The translations under genes and the position numbers were made by a program. Of a stretch of 63,158 bases of DNA, positions 1-8,443 are shown piece after piece. Source of the stretch: JAHBNG01 sp039028975 (GTDB taxonomy: Bacteria; Chloroflexota; Anaerolineae; Caldilineales; Caldilineaceae); the NCBI GenBank assembly GCA_039028975.1, contig JBCCHB010000097.1, forward strand, positions 1 through 63,158. Reading direction: 5' to 3'. The notes under the pieces were generated by a model. That model saw only the letters and a program-made list of their open reading frames with translations. It did no database searches and had not been told where the DNA came from. The number at the start of each line of letters is the position of its first letter. The first letter of the stretch is position 1.

Positions 1-123
1 CCTCAGCATTTTCAAAGCCGGATGGCGATGGTTTAGGCGACAACTTAAATTGGGCCGCCTTGTTCCCTTCAACTTGCAGTTCCCAGAACCTTTTGACTTA
101 ACACCGCTCGCTTTCCACCAGAC

Positions 124-549
124 TTGAGTAGGGCAGCAAATCCGACCAATAAGGTTCCCAAAGAAGGGCGTCAAAAGTATGAAAGTAAACGCCTCAAATT
201 GCTCGGCAGTCAAACCAATCTGGTTGAGATCGATCTGCTACGTAGTGGCACCCCCATGCCCACATCGATCCAAGAGGAGGATTGGACAGACAACCGCATT
301 CTGATCAGCCGCGCTTACCAACGCCCCTATGCCGATGTCTATGGATTTGGCGTTCGAGATTCGATCCCGCCATTTCCTATTCCGTTGCGAAGAGGAGAAG
401 AAGAACCCATCGTCGATTTGAACGAAATACTCCACGAATTGTATGACTTACTCAGCTTTGATTTGGTGATCAATTACAACGAACATCCGGTTCCGCCTTT
501 GCGTAAAGAAGACCGTATCTGGATGAACGAATTGCTCTCTGTCCGTTGA
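124..549 (+). pseudogene. DUF4058 family protein, C-terminal remnant
   Basis: The 141 codons match the C-terminal half of DUF4058 proteins (usually about 250 residues): the sequence PTNK..GR..Y..KR, then VEIDLLR, then ..SRAYQRP.ADVYGFGVRD..P.FPIPLRRGEE, then a PVPPL tail. The family function is unknown. The N-terminal half is missing: the same frame has stops at 34-36, 46-48 and further on, and the other two frames upstream do not show the expected family sequence. The only available start is TTG at 124 with no good ribosome-binding site. This looks like a truncated, probably non-functional fragment, although a sequence or assembly break upstream cannot be excluded. Confidence 0.6.
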
Positions 550-894
550 GCCAATTCATAATCCTCAGCTTAGGCCATTCCAGAATTTATAGTACCCATC
601 CTTTTACAGAAAGTGTAGAAGAGTAAGACGAAAACTTCTTGTACATTCTGCCCTTTCTGTGCCTAATTATTTTTTTGGAAACACCTTATAGGAACTAAGC
701 TCTCCTGTAAATTTGAACCAATCGTTGTTTTACGATACCATTCTCCTCAATTAACCAATCCCCTCTACAAACCCTGATTCCCACGAATCAACTGTTCCCC
801 AATCAACCGATTCCAATTTTGAGTTCCGCTGTCGGGAAAGATGGTGGGCCAAAGCGTCCTACACAAATCGTCCTACATACAAGGAGACGTTCTT
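550..894. other. intergenic region before the BMP transporter operon
   Basis: About 345 bases without a convincing gene. It is rich in C and T on the plus strand and has repeated AATCAAC/CAATCAAC-like words between 740 and 820. It should hold the transporter promoter, but no convincing -35/-10 pair or riboswitch fold was recognised. An in-frame ATG at 841 exists but has no ribosome-binding site; the site AAGGAG at 881-886 points to the ATG at 895. Confidence 0.5.
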
Positions 895-1941
895 ATGCTC
901 AAACCAATTCGACTCTTGTCACTCTTACTATCAGTACTTCTTTTAACTGCCTGCACCGTCGAAACACCTTCCGGTACCGCGACCATCTCGACAGATGACG
1001 CATCTGAAGCCGATGATGGCATCCTCACCGTCTTTGGGGCCTACGCCACGGCCATTGAAGAACCATGGGATGGTGTCATCCACACGGCGCTGAACGCGGC
1101 GGTGGAAGATGGCCGCATCAAGTACTCCTACTCGGACGATATCGGCTATGCAGGCGATATGGAGCGCATTCTGCGGGAAGTGGCCGAAGAATCCGCTCCA
1201 GACATTATCTTTGGCGATGCCTTTGGCAATGAGGAAGCCGTGCGCCGTGTGGCTCTGGATTATCCAGATATTGCCTTTGTCTTTGGTTCGGGCGGTGGTC
1301 CGGCGGAACCCAACTTTGCCGTCTTTGACAACTGGATTCACGAACCAGCCTACCTCTGCGGCATGTTGGCTGGCGGCCTGACAGAGAGCAACATTATTGG
1401 TGTCGTGGGTGGCATCCCCGTTCCTGAGGTCAATCGCATTGTCAACGCCTTCATCTCCGGGGCGGAATTGGTGAACCCAGATGTGATTGTCAAAACCTCC
1501 TTCATCAATTCCTGGTTCGATCCAGCCGCGGCCAAAGAAGCGGCCCTGGCCCAGGTCGATGCTGGTGCCGACATCCTCTTTGCAGAGCGCTTTGGCGTCA
1601 TCGAAGCAGCAGCCGAAAACGGTCTCTATGCCTTTGGCAACATGAGCGACCAACGTGAACTAGCCCCCGATTACGTGGTTAGCGGTCCGGTTTGGCATAT
1701 GGAACCCACGGTAGACTACATCATCAAGCAAGTCGGTGCCGGTGTCTTTGCCGCCCAAGATCTCAAAGATTTCAGCATGGTGGCCAAAGGGGGTGCCAGC
1801 CTGGCCGAGATCAATACAGACGTGGTCAACGGCATTCCAGAAGAGCTAGTCGAAATGGTCACGGCTAAAGAAGCTGAGATTGTGAGCGGCATCTTCCGGG
1901 TAGATATTACGGAGAGTCAGCCACCGGCATCGACTAAATAA
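895..1941 (+). CDS. BMP family ABC transporter substrate-binding lipoprotein
   Basis: Binding protein of a BMP/PnrA-type ABC importer, a family that usually captures nucleosides or related compounds outside the membrane. The start at 895 is chosen because AAGGAG sits eight bases upstream. The protein then opens with a lipoprotein signal, MLKPIRLLSLLLSVLLLTAC, where Cys is the predicted lipidation site. The mature part shows the family's periplasmic-binding fold landmarks: an early VFGAYAT segment, FGDAFGNEEA near residue 100, VFGSGG near residue 125, and the hinge-like GVVGGIPVPEVNRI. About 348 residues is normal for the family. It is followed after 20 bases by the ATPase gene, forming an operon. 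The substrate cannot be read from sequence; a nucleoside is an inference from the family. Confidence 0.9.
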   Translation: MLKPIRLLSLLLSVLLLTACTVETPSGTATISTDDASEADDGILTVFGAYATAIEEPWDGVIHTALNAAVEDGRIKYSYSDDIGYAGDMERILREVAEESAPDIIFGDAFGNEEAVRRVALDYPDIAFVFGSGGGPAEPNFAVFDNWIHEPAYLCGMLAGGLTESNIIGVVGGIPVPEVNRIVNAFISGAELVNPDVIVKTSFINSWFDPAAAKEAALAQVDAGADILFAERFGVIEAAAENGLYAFGNMSDQRELAPDYVVSGPVWHMEPTVDYIIKQVGAGVFAAQDLKDFSMVAKGGASLAEINTDVVNGIPEELVEMVTAKEAEIVSGIFRVDITESQPPASTK

Positions 1942-1961
1942 CAATAATTATTCTCTTCCTT

Positions 1962-3491
1962 ATGCCCACACCCGCCATCCAACTCTGCGCCATCACCAAA
2001 CGCTTCGGTTCTCTCGTTGCGAATAAGAACATTGACTTTGCCGTGGGCAAGGGTCAGATTCACGCGCTCTTGGGTGAAAATGGTGCAGGGAAGACGACGT
2101 TGATGCGGATTCTCTATGGTCTCTACCATGCCGATGAGGGCGAAATTTGGATGGATGGCCAAAAAGCCGAGATTCGCTCACCTAAGGACGCGATTAGGCT
2201 GGGCATTGGCATGGTGACCCAGCACTTTGCTCTGGCCGCGCCACTAACTGTGACCGAAAATATTGTGCTGGGTTATCAGAAAGGTGTCGCTCTCAATCTG
2301 GCTCAAGCTGCACAACAGGTGGCCCATGCAGCAGAAAAATATGGTATCGATGTGGATCCCATGGCTCGGGTGGCCGATCTGTCCGTGGGTGAACGGCAGC
2401 GGGTGGAGATCCTTAAAGCCCTCTTCCGCAATGTCCAGGTTCTGATTTTGGATGAACCGACGGCCGTACTCGCTCCCCAGGAAGCGGACCGCCTCTTTGA
2501 GACGTTGCGGGGTCTTCAAACTCAGGGCCTGTCAGTCATCTTCATCTCCCACAAGCTCTATGAGGTCATGGCCATTACAGACCAGATTACCGTGTTGCGA
2601 AGTGGAGAGGTAGCAGGTAGCGTGACCACCGCTGAGACAACCCAGAGTACATTGGCCCAGATGATGGTAGGGCGAGCGATTCAAGCACCATCCAGAGAAG
2701 GCCGAGTCCAGCCAGTCGCGGATGCACTACAGCAGCCACTCCTCCAGATGGATCAACTTTCGGTCCATGGGGCCAACGGACTACCGGCAGTCCGAAATGT
2801 GAGTTTGTCCATTGCCGCGGGCGAGGTTGTTGGATTGGCTGGCGTCTCTGGCAATGGGCAGGCTGAGTTAGCCAAGGTGCTGGACGGCACCCATGGTGCA
2901 TCTGGCGGTCAGATCCTTTTGGATGGCCAGGAGATCACCCATCTCGATCCTGTGGGCAAAATGAAGGCAGGTATGGGCCGCATCCCAGAAGAACGCCATG
3001 AGAGCGTAGTGGGTGAGATGACGGTGGCCCAAAACATCGCCCTAGAAAACCTGGATGACTTTGCCTCGTCTGGCACGTTTGGCGGCACGCTGAACCGCAA
3101 GCGCATGGCCACCTATGCCCAACAGCTCATCAATACCTACCAGATCAAAGCCGAGCCCCATGACCGCATCCGTACTCTTTCGGGCGGCAACATGCAGAAG
3201 GTACTGCTGGCCCGGGTGCTGGAGCGCAACCCCAAGGCCATCGTTGTTTCCCAGCCCACCCGTGGTCTAGACATCGGCGCAACCGAGTATGTGCGGGGCA
3301 AGTTGCTAGAACAGCGCGCTCGGGGTGCCGCTATCCTGTTGATATCTGAAGATTTAGACGAAATATTGGAGTTGTCTGACCGGATTGCGGTCATTTATGA
3401 GGGTAAAATCACGGGAATCGTGGGTGGTGACGGAGCGGATAAAGAGGAAATTGGTCTGATGATGTCAGGAGTAACGATCAATGCCCTTTAA
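1962..3491 (+). CDS. ABC transporter ATP-binding protein, two fused ABC domains (BMP/ribose type)
   Basis: Energises the importer together with the permeases at 3481 and 7202. Two ABC domains lie in tandem in 509 residues, as in YufO/RbsA/MglA proteins. The first has Walker A GENGAGKTT, signature LSVGERQRVE and Walker B VLILDEPTAVL. The second has a degenerate Walker A (GVSGNGQAEL), signature LSGGNMQKVLLARVL and a Walker B with Gln in place of the catalytic Glu region (VVSQPTRGLD). The degenerate second site is normal for this family. The gene starts 20 bases after the binding-protein gene and overlaps the permease by 11 bases, so the three are almost certainly co-transcribed. Confidence 0.93.
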   Translation: MPTPAIQLCAITKRFGSLVANKNIDFAVGKGQIHALLGENGAGKTTLMRILYGLYHADEGEIWMDGQKAEIRSPKDAIRLGIGMVTQHFALAAPLTVTENIVLGYQKGVALNLAQAAQQVAHAAEKYGIDVDPMARVADLSVGERQRVEILKALFRNVQVLILDEPTAVLAPQEADRLFETLRGLQTQGLSVIFISHKLYEVMAITDQITVLRSGEVAGSVTTAETTQSTLAQMMVGRAIQAPSREGRVQPVADALQQPLLQMDQLSVHGANGLPAVRNVSLSIAAGEVVGLAGVSGNGQAELAKVLDGTHGASGGQILLDGQEITHLDPVGKMKAGMGRIPEERHESVVGEMTVAQNIALENLDDFASSGTFGGTLNRKRMATYAQQLINTYQIKAEPHDRIRTLSGGNMQKVLLARVLERNPKAIVVSQPTRGLDIGATEYVRGKLLEQRARGAAILLISEDLDEILELSDRIAVIYEGKITGIVGGDGADKEEIGLMMSGVTINAL

Positions 3492-4530
3492 ACTTGAACG
3501 TATCCCCGCACCCGTATGGCAACGATCGCTTATCCCTGTCGTCGCTGTACTGGTCACGTTTTTGATCACCGCAGCGCTGATTGTGTTAGTGAATGCCAAT
3601 CCCTTTCAAGCCTACTACTACTTCCTCATCGATCCGCTCTCTGGGCGAACAAGTGCAATCGAAGTTCTGGTCAAGTCGACGCCTCTGCTGTTGGCGGGTG
3701 CCGCTGTCACATTCGCCTTTGCTGGCGGGTATTGGAATATTGGAGCCGAAGGGCAGCTCTATGCTGGTGCCACTGCAGCCACGGCAATCGGCATTCAAAT
3801 GCATAATGTGACGCCGTGGATTGCGCTGCCTTTGATGATTGCAGGGGGGTTTGTAGCAGGCATGGCTTGGGCCTTGATTCCGGCACTGATGAAGGTAAAG
3901 CTAGCCATTGACGAGGTAGTGACGACGCTCCTGCTCAACTCAGTTGCCATTCTGCTGGTCAGTGCGCTGCTTAATGGACCGTGGCGCAACCCCATCTCTC
4001 AGTGGCCCCAGTCGCCAGAGATTGCCGCCTCGGCTATCTTCCCTCGTCTGATTCCCCGGGCGAGGCTCCATTTGGGTTTTCTGTTGGCCGTAGCAATTAT
4101 CCTCATTCTCTGGTTTGTGCTGACCCGCACTGCTTTTGGGCTGCGGATGAGGGCTGTTGGTCTGGCGCCTAGTGCAGCCCAATTCGCTGGCATTTCCGTA
4201 GAGCGAACCATGTTAATTTCGGCGCTGGTTTCAGGTGGCATTGCCGGTGTGGCAGGGGTCAGTGAGGTAGCAGGAATTCACTACCACCTGATTGATGCCA
4301 TCTCGCCAGGCTATGGATATACAGGCATTATTGTGGCCACTTTGGGTACCCTCAATGCATGGGGCGTTGCCCTGGCCGCCCTCTTTATTGGGCTGATCGA
4401 TACAGGCAGCCAGACGGTTAGCCGGGCATTGGGCGTCCCGGCATATCTGGGAGATGTGATTCAAGCGGCCTTGCTCTTGGTGACACTAGGCATGCTGCTC
4501 CTGCAGAACTATCGGATCCGCCGGGCTTAA
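3481..4530 (+). CDS. BMP-type ABC transporter permease 1 (YufP-like)
   Basis: Integral membrane subunit of the importer; 349 residues with roughly eight to ten hydrophobic helices. Family landmarks are visible: LLAGAAVTFAFAGGYWNIGAEGQ, then a KLAIDEVVTTLLLN cytoplasmic segment near residue 140, the coupling segment RTAFGLRMRAVG, and GYGYTGIIVATLG. It overlaps the ATPase gene by 11 bases, so translation is probably coupled. In most relatives the second permease gene follows directly. Here a palindromic repeat and three unrelated genes lie between, and the second permease is at 7202. Confidence 0.92.
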   Translation: MPFKLERIPAPVWQRSLIPVVAVLVTFLITAALIVLVNANPFQAYYYFLIDPLSGRTSAIEVLVKSTPLLLAGAAVTFAFAGGYWNIGAEGQLYAGATAATAIGIQMHNVTPWIALPLMIAGGFVAGMAWALIPALMKVKLAIDEVVTTLLLNSVAILLVSALLNGPWRNPISQWPQSPEIAASAIFPRLIPRARLHLGFLLAVAIILILWFVLTRTAFGLRMRAVGLAPSAAQFAGISVERTMLISALVSGGIAGVAGVSEVAGIHYHLIDAISPGYGYTGIIVATLGTLNAWGVALAALFIGLIDTGSQTVSRALGVPAYLGDVIQAALLLVTLGMLLLQNYRIRRA

Positions 4531-4607
4531 AGTGCGGTTGTGTTGAAAACGGTAGTTTCCTATGGCTTCTACCAGAGAAGACGAACTACTGTTTTCAAAC
4601 AGAGCTC
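4531..4607 (-). repeat. dispersed palindromic repeat, family B, copy 1
   Basis: Starts right after the permease stop codon. It contains imperfect inverted arms (TTGAAAACGGTAGTTTC and GAACTACTGTTTTCAA) around a TCTGGTAGA-containing loop. Its reverse complement aligns with 50811-50888: GAGCTC.GTTTGAAAACA, TCTGGTAGA.GC.AT, GTTTTCAA.AC.ACCGCA. Related copies are at 22271-22299 (partial), 42541-42623 and 42949-42994. The 3'-end position suggests a transcript-end hairpin. Confidence 0.7.
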
Positions 4608-4629
4608 ACTATAGAAGGTGGGTTGAGAT

Positions 4630-5550
4630 TTACCCATACCAGTTATGTGTGATCATAAAGGCGGCCATGCCTCCAGCCGTTGCGGCTTCAATTCCGCCGG
4701 ACCACCCTTGCACATCACCAGCAGCATATAAGCCTGGTATATTTGTCTCTTGGCTCTCATCGGTTTTGAGATATCCCATGTCGTTTAATGCTAGATCAAA
4801 TTTAGCGATTAGCTTGGTTACGAGGGGGGATTGCTCTTCAGGTGGTGACCATAGGAGCGTTTCAACATTGATACGCTCTCCGGTATCGAGGGTAACGGAT
4901 TGGACTTTGCCATCGGCTTGCTTAATTGACGTGATGACGCCACGATGGATGGGAATGTTCATGTCCATCATCTCTTGCTCAAAGCTAGGCTCCAACTCAA
5001 TGCTGGGATCATTCATGATGATTTTGATATGCTTGGTCCAGTTTTGGACCATCTTGGGAAAATGGGTTGCTTCAAAATCAAAATTGGCAACGACGCCCCA
5101 GATGCGATCACGATTTTCATAGCCATCACAGAATGGGCAAGGAATGATTGTATCCGCCCAAGCATCTGCGAATCCATCAATATCTGGATGATTATCATGA
5201 TAGCCCAAAGCAAGAATTACCTTCTTGGCCAACAGTTGACCGCTTGTATCGGCAGTCACGATGAATTCGCCATTCTCGGTATGCTCTACATCGGTAACCC
5301 TTTCACGCCGGAGTTCTGCATGCTCATATAGATCAATTTGCTGCCATGCTTGCTTACGTATCTCGGCGGGCAACATCCCATCCAGGCCTAGAAAATTGTG
5401 AACGCCGTGTGATGCGGCGTTACGCGGCGGCTCGGGGGCGTCAAATACAACAACTTTCTTGCGGGTACGGGCCAATACGAGTGCTGCCTGCATTCCTGCT
5501 GGACCACCACCAACGATTGCTACATCAGTATGCTCAAATGCTTTATCCAT
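4630..5550 (-). CDS. thioredoxin-reductase-like FAD/NAD(P) oxidoreductase with CPFC motif
   Basis: Soluble flavoprotein of the low-molecular-weight thioredoxin reductase fold, 306 residues. The FAD-binding motif VAIVGGGPAGMQAALVLAR is at residues 11-29. A redox-active pair C138-P-F-C141 is followed by DGYE. A C-terminal FAD motif PGLYAAGDVQGW is near residue 275. The CPFC..GYE form is unlike the CATC of ordinary thioredoxin reductase and closer to the CP.C motif of stand-alone dithiol oxidases of the GliT/HlmI group, so a dithiol-forming or disulfide-reducing role on a small molecule is possible. A good ribosome-binding site (AGGAG) precedes the ATG at 5550. It lies on the opposite strand inside the BMP transporter cluster. 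Confidence 0.85.
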   Translation of the reverse strand: MDKAFEHTDVAIVGGGPAGMQAALVLARTRKKVVVFDAPEPPRNAASHGVHNFLGLDGMLPAEIRKQAWQQIDLYEHAELRRERVTDVEHTENGEFIVTADTSGQLLAKKVILALGYHDNHPDIDGFADAWADTIIPCPFCDGYENRDRIWGVVANFDFEATHFPKMVQNWTKHIKIIMNDPSIELEPSFEQEMMDMNIPIHRGVITSIKQADGKVQSVTLDTGERINVETLLWSPPEEQSPLVTKLIAKFDLALNDMGYLKTDESQETNIPGLYAAGDVQGWSGGIEAATAGGMAAFMITHNWYG

Positions 5551-5566
5551 GATTAGTTGCTCCTAG

Positions 5567-5656
5567 TATAGATGGCCAGAAGGGTTTGTCCCCTTTTGTG
5601 GAATTTCCCAAAGCGGATTGGATAAGGGCCAGGACAGACTCTTCTAGCGAATTATA
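5567..5656 (-). repeat. dispersed ~92-bp palindromic element, family A, copy 1
   Basis: Read on the minus strand it runs from TATAATTCGCTAGAAGAGTC to GGCCATCTATA, with complementary ends and the conserved internal AAATTCC and GGGGACAAAC. The GGCCATCTATA end lies 16 bases before the start codon of the 4630-5550 gene. Other copies are at 8275, 14653, 38912 and 60615. Confidence 0.8.
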
Positions 5657-5780
5657 CAGTCCAGCACAAATTCTTGTACAGCTAAAACGTTGCCAGCCCT
5701 GGACGAAAGTTACAGTTCACTTTGGTAACGATTGATGCGAAGATTTGCTGGGCTTTCGCTCAATTGACTCTGTTCTTATA

Positions 5781-6398
5781 TTAAACTCGCTCAAAAAGGT
5801 AGGCAAATACTGATTTTTGGTAGGCAATCCCCCGTTGAATTTTCTTTAGATACTCTTTGGTAAGCGAAATATCTTTCTTGGGAATAAAATACTCATCTAA
5901 CTTCTCTGTGCTATAGCGAAAGGTTTCATCTCGGCGATGGAGCAAAGCTACAAGTTTGTAGTCTCGATCTAAAGAGGCCATACTTGCGTCCCCGTGACTG
6001 TTATTGGTCAATAGCCAGCCCCCAATCTTCAAGTAGCGCTTGCAGGATTGAGAAACAAATCCACCATACTGAGAGATTAGAAGGTCAAATGCTTCATCAG
6101 CTTCCGGCAATGGCTCTCTGTAATCTTGATGATGAAAATGGACCACAGCTTCTTGTTGATAGATTTTGTGGCTGGCAATAAGTGATGATAGCCCCGGCGC
6201 AGCAAAAAATCGTTTTGCACGCTGCTCCATATCTACATATGTAGCTACGGGAAAAACAAAGGAAGGTGTGACATGAACAAAGCAGCCTGGGTATAGCACA
6301 CGTTCAATACTGAGCCGCTTATAAAGAAGGCTAAACATATCAAAGCGTTCATCTGCCTTATGAATGTGGTGTTTCTGATAGAAGGTATATGCGTCCAC
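5781..6398 (-). CDS. putative class I SAM-dependent methyltransferase-like protein
   Basis: 205 residues with a class I methyltransferase outline. A motif-I-like segment VLYPGCFVHVTPSF (near residues 34-47) is followed by an acidic turn in VATYVDME. A motif-IV-like segment FDLLISQYGGF lies near residue 105 and LKIGGWLLTNNS near residue 122. The glycine-rich loop is weak (PGC rather than GxGxG), so substrate and even activity are uncertain. It lies just upstream of the CPFC oxidoreductase on the same strand and is divergent from the TetR gene at 6564, so that regulator may control it. Confidence 0.55.
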   Translation of the reverse strand: MDAYTFYQKHHIHKADERFDMFSLLYKRLSIERVLYPGCFVHVTPSFVFPVATYVDMEQRAKRFFAAPGLSSLIASHKIYQQEAVVHFHHQDYREPLPEADEAFDLLISQYGGFVSQSCKRYLKIGGWLLTNNSHGDASMASLDRDYKLVALLHRRDETFRYSTEKLDEYFIPKKDISLTKEYLKKIQRGIAYQKSVFAYLFERV

Positions 6399-6563
6399 TT
6401 ACGTTATTGTTCCTATTTGACAAAAATGTTACACAATTGTAACATCCATAAAGGATATCACAATATGACACACACGTCAATATTGATACAAAAGTGCAAT
6501 ATTTTCACCAAAAACTCAACGAAATGACTGTATGGGCCATGTATAGAGGATCAGAAGAGTCCA
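6399..6563. promoter_or_regulatory. divergent control region with candidate TetR operators
   Basis: An AT-rich 165-base gap between divergent genes. It contains a perfect inverted repeat GTTACA-CAAT-TGTAAC at 6428-6443, a second inverted repeat TGAC-ACACAC-GTCA at 6466-6479, and spaced AATATTG/CAATATT words at about 6480-6504. Palindromes of this size in front of a TetR gene are typical autoregulatory operators; the assignment is inferred. Confidence 0.5.
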
Positions 6564-7109
6564 GTGAATAAGACTGAAAAAAAAATTTTAGACGCAGCAT
6601 TTGACATTTTGGCACAGGATCTATCGGCACCGCTTGACAAAGTTGCCGAGGCGGCTGGCGTTACGCGCAATACCCTCCATCGTTACTTCAATAGCAGGGA
6701 TGCGCTTTTGGAAGCCACAGGGCTTGAAATGATTCGCCTTAGCAACCAGATTATTGATGAGGCCGTTGCCAAAACCGATTCAGCGGATGAGCAATTAAAA
6801 GAGATTGTTATGAAGGCCTCCCAAATGGGAGAGCGCTTTCATTTTTTGATGCACGCATCCGAGGAGATGGACCAAGAGGCCATTGGGCCGCTTATTCAAC
6901 AGTTAGATATGCGAATGGTCAAAATTATCGAAGCCTTGCGCGAGCAAGGCTTGATCCAGAAAGATGTGCCAAACGCTTGGATTCTGCACTTCTATGGCGG
7001 TGTCTTGACCGCAGCGTGGAGTTCGTTGCGCGAGGGTGCCGTTGCGCCAAGAGACATACCGCTACTTACATGGAAGACGTTTACACAAGGCATATTTGGG
7101 GATGCCTAA
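6564..7109 (+). CDS. TetR/AcrR family transcriptional regulator
   Basis: 181 residues. The N-terminal helix-turn-helix is clear: an ILDAAFDILA helix, then LDKVAEAAGVTRNTLHRYFNSRDALLEA (residues 24-51), the standard TetR DNA-binding block. The C-terminal ligand domain has no recognisable signature. The start is GTG at 6564, because no in-frame ATG fits. It is divergent from the 5781-6398 gene with inverted repeats between, which suggests that it represses that gene and itself. The inducer is unknown. Confidence 0.88.
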   Translation: MNKTEKKILDAAFDILAQDLSAPLDKVAEAAGVTRNTLHRYFNSRDALLEATGLEMIRLSNQIIDEAVAKTDSADEQLKEIVMKASQMGERFHFLMHASEEMDQEAIGPLIQQLDMRMVKIIEALREQGLIQKDVPNAWILHFYGGVLTAAWSSLREGAVAPRDIPLLTWKTFTQGIFGDA

Positions 7110-7130
7110 TTCATTAGTGTTCATTGAGCG

Positions 7131-7174
7131 CAATGTAGTGAGAGATTCTTCATTCCATTCAGAGTGACATTGCG
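7131..7174 (+). repeat. short dispersed repeat, family E, copy 1
   Basis: A 44-bp element bounded by the perfect inverted ends GCAATGT and ACATTGC, with a GAGAGATTCTTCATTCC core. A related core (GAGAAATTCTTCGGTTCC) occurs at 8239-8274, so the two copies bracket the second permease gene. Confidence 0.6.
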
Positions 7175-7201
7175 ATCGAATGAGTACGGAAACATGTTCA
7201 A

Positions 7202-8149
7202 ATGGAACCAACAACTCTCCTTCCCTTCTTTATTGGACTCATTGCCGCTACGCTGCGCGTCTCTACCCCGCTCATATTTGCGTCTGTTGGTGAGGTGATT
7301 ACGGAGCGTAGTGGCATTCTCAATTTAGGCATCGAGGGGATCATGTTTCTAGGGGCCTTTGTGGGCTTTGCCGTAGCGGCCCAAGCTAGTATGGCAGGCA
7401 TGGTTGGCTACCTGTGGCTAGGGTTGTTGGGGGCGATGATAGCGGGCATCGTAATGGGGCTGCTCATGAGTTTTTTTAGCGTAACCTTAGGAGTCAATCA
7501 GCATGTGGCGGGATTGGGCATTACCCTATTGAGCACGGGGCTGGCGCTCTATGGCTTTCGGCTGGTCTTTGGTGAGAGTTCGGTGTTACCGTCGATAGAG
7601 CCGTTTGATCAATTCTCCCTCTTTGGCGAAGCAGCGGTCATTGGCCCTATCTTCAAACAATACCTGCTCACCTACATTGCCTTTTTGGTGGTTGCGCCCC
7701 TGGCGTGGTGGCTCCTCTTCCGCACCAACTTTGGGTTGGAGATCCGCGCAGTAGGCGAGAACCCAGAAGCAGCTGACGCGGCGGGCGTTAACGTCTTTCG
7801 CACTCGGTATTTGGCCATCATCATCGGCGCTGTTCTCATGGCCGTAGGCGGCGCCTTTTTGACGCTTGCTCAGTTAGGGGCTTTCTCTCCAGGCATTATT
7901 GCAGGGCGCGGATGGGTCTGCATTGCACTGGTCATCTTTGCGCGTTGGAATCCGGTTCGGGCCGTCGTGGGTGCGCTCTTATTTGGTGGCGTCTTTGCCC
8001 TCCAGTTACGCTTGCAAACGGTGGGGTTTGAGCTACCCTTTGAGGCGTTTTTGGCTCTGCCCTACCTTGTGACGATCGCTGCGCTGGCCATAGCAGGTCG
8101 GAATGCGGCCTATCCGGGTGCGTATTTGAAGGCATATCGGCGGGAGTAA
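7202..8149 (+). CDS. BMP-type ABC transporter permease 2 (YufQ-like)
   Basis: Second membrane subunit of the BMP-type importer, 315 residues, multi-spanning. Family landmarks are FASVGEVITERSGILNLGIEGIMF near residues 20-45, GVNQHVAGLGITLL, the coupling segment RTNFGLEIRAVGENPEAADAAGVNV, and GRGWVCIALVIFARWNP. It should pair with the permease at 3481-4530, yet it is separated from it by 2.7 kb containing genes on both strands. It therefore needs its own promoter, perhaps within the 7110-7201 gap. No ribosome-binding site is obvious before the ATG at 7202. Confidence 0.92.
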   Translation: MEPTTLLPFFIGLIAATLRVSTPLIFASVGEVITERSGILNLGIEGIMFLGAFVGFAVAAQASMAGMVGYLWLGLLGAMIAGIVMGLLMSFFSVTLGVNQHVAGLGITLLSTGLALYGFRLVFGESSVLPSIEPFDQFSLFGEAAVIGPIFKQYLLTYIAFLVVAPLAWWLLFRTNFGLEIRAVGENPEAADAAGVNVFRTRYLAIIIGAVLMAVGGAFLTLAQLGAFSPGIIAGRGWVCIALVIFARWNPVRAVVGALLFGGVFALQLRLQTVGFELPFEAFLALPYLVTIAALAIAGRNAAYPGAYLKAYRRE

Positions 8150-8199
8150 GTTGGCACCGTTGCACGGGCAGGTGACTCATGGTAATATGCAAACCAATC

Positions 8200-8274
8200 T
8201 GTGCAATTAACTTTCTCGCCGACAAGTCAGTAAATCGTAATGTAACGAGAAATTCTTCGGTTCCGTCAGAATGA
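8200..8274 (+). repeat. adjacent short repeats, families F and E
   Basis: 8200-8237 (TGTGCAATTA ... AGTCAGTAAATCG) resembles 47075-47105 (TGTGCAATTA ... AGTCAATAAATCG). 8239-8274 is the second family E copy. Together with the family A copy that begins at 8275 they form a continuous block of three unrelated repeats in front of the ATPase gene. Confidence 0.5.
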
Positions 8275-8366
8275 TATACTTCGCCAGAAAAGTTTTGTCC
8301 CGACTGCTTCGAATCTACTCTGGGCAATTTCAAAAAGGGCGGACAGAACTTTTCTGGCCATCTATA
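8275..8366 (+). repeat. dispersed ~92-bp palindromic element, family A, copy 2
   Basis: Exactly 92 bp, the same length as the copy at 60615. It begins TATACTTCGCCAGAAAAGT and ends ACTTTTCTGGCCATCTATA, so the outer 19-26 bases are inverted copies of each other. The GGCCATCTATA end is 77 bases before the ATPase start codon. Confidence 0.85.
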
Positions 8367-8443
8367 TTGCGATCTGCCGATAATGAGCCATCCCGATTGA
8401 CATTTCAAGGGATTCGACAATATCCCGTAGAGGAATAACCCCG

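Noticed and set aside
943..1653. Long minus-strand frame opposite the binding-protein gene
   Set aside because: Composition and lack of motifs are those of an antisense shadow; the plus-strand lipoprotein is convincing.
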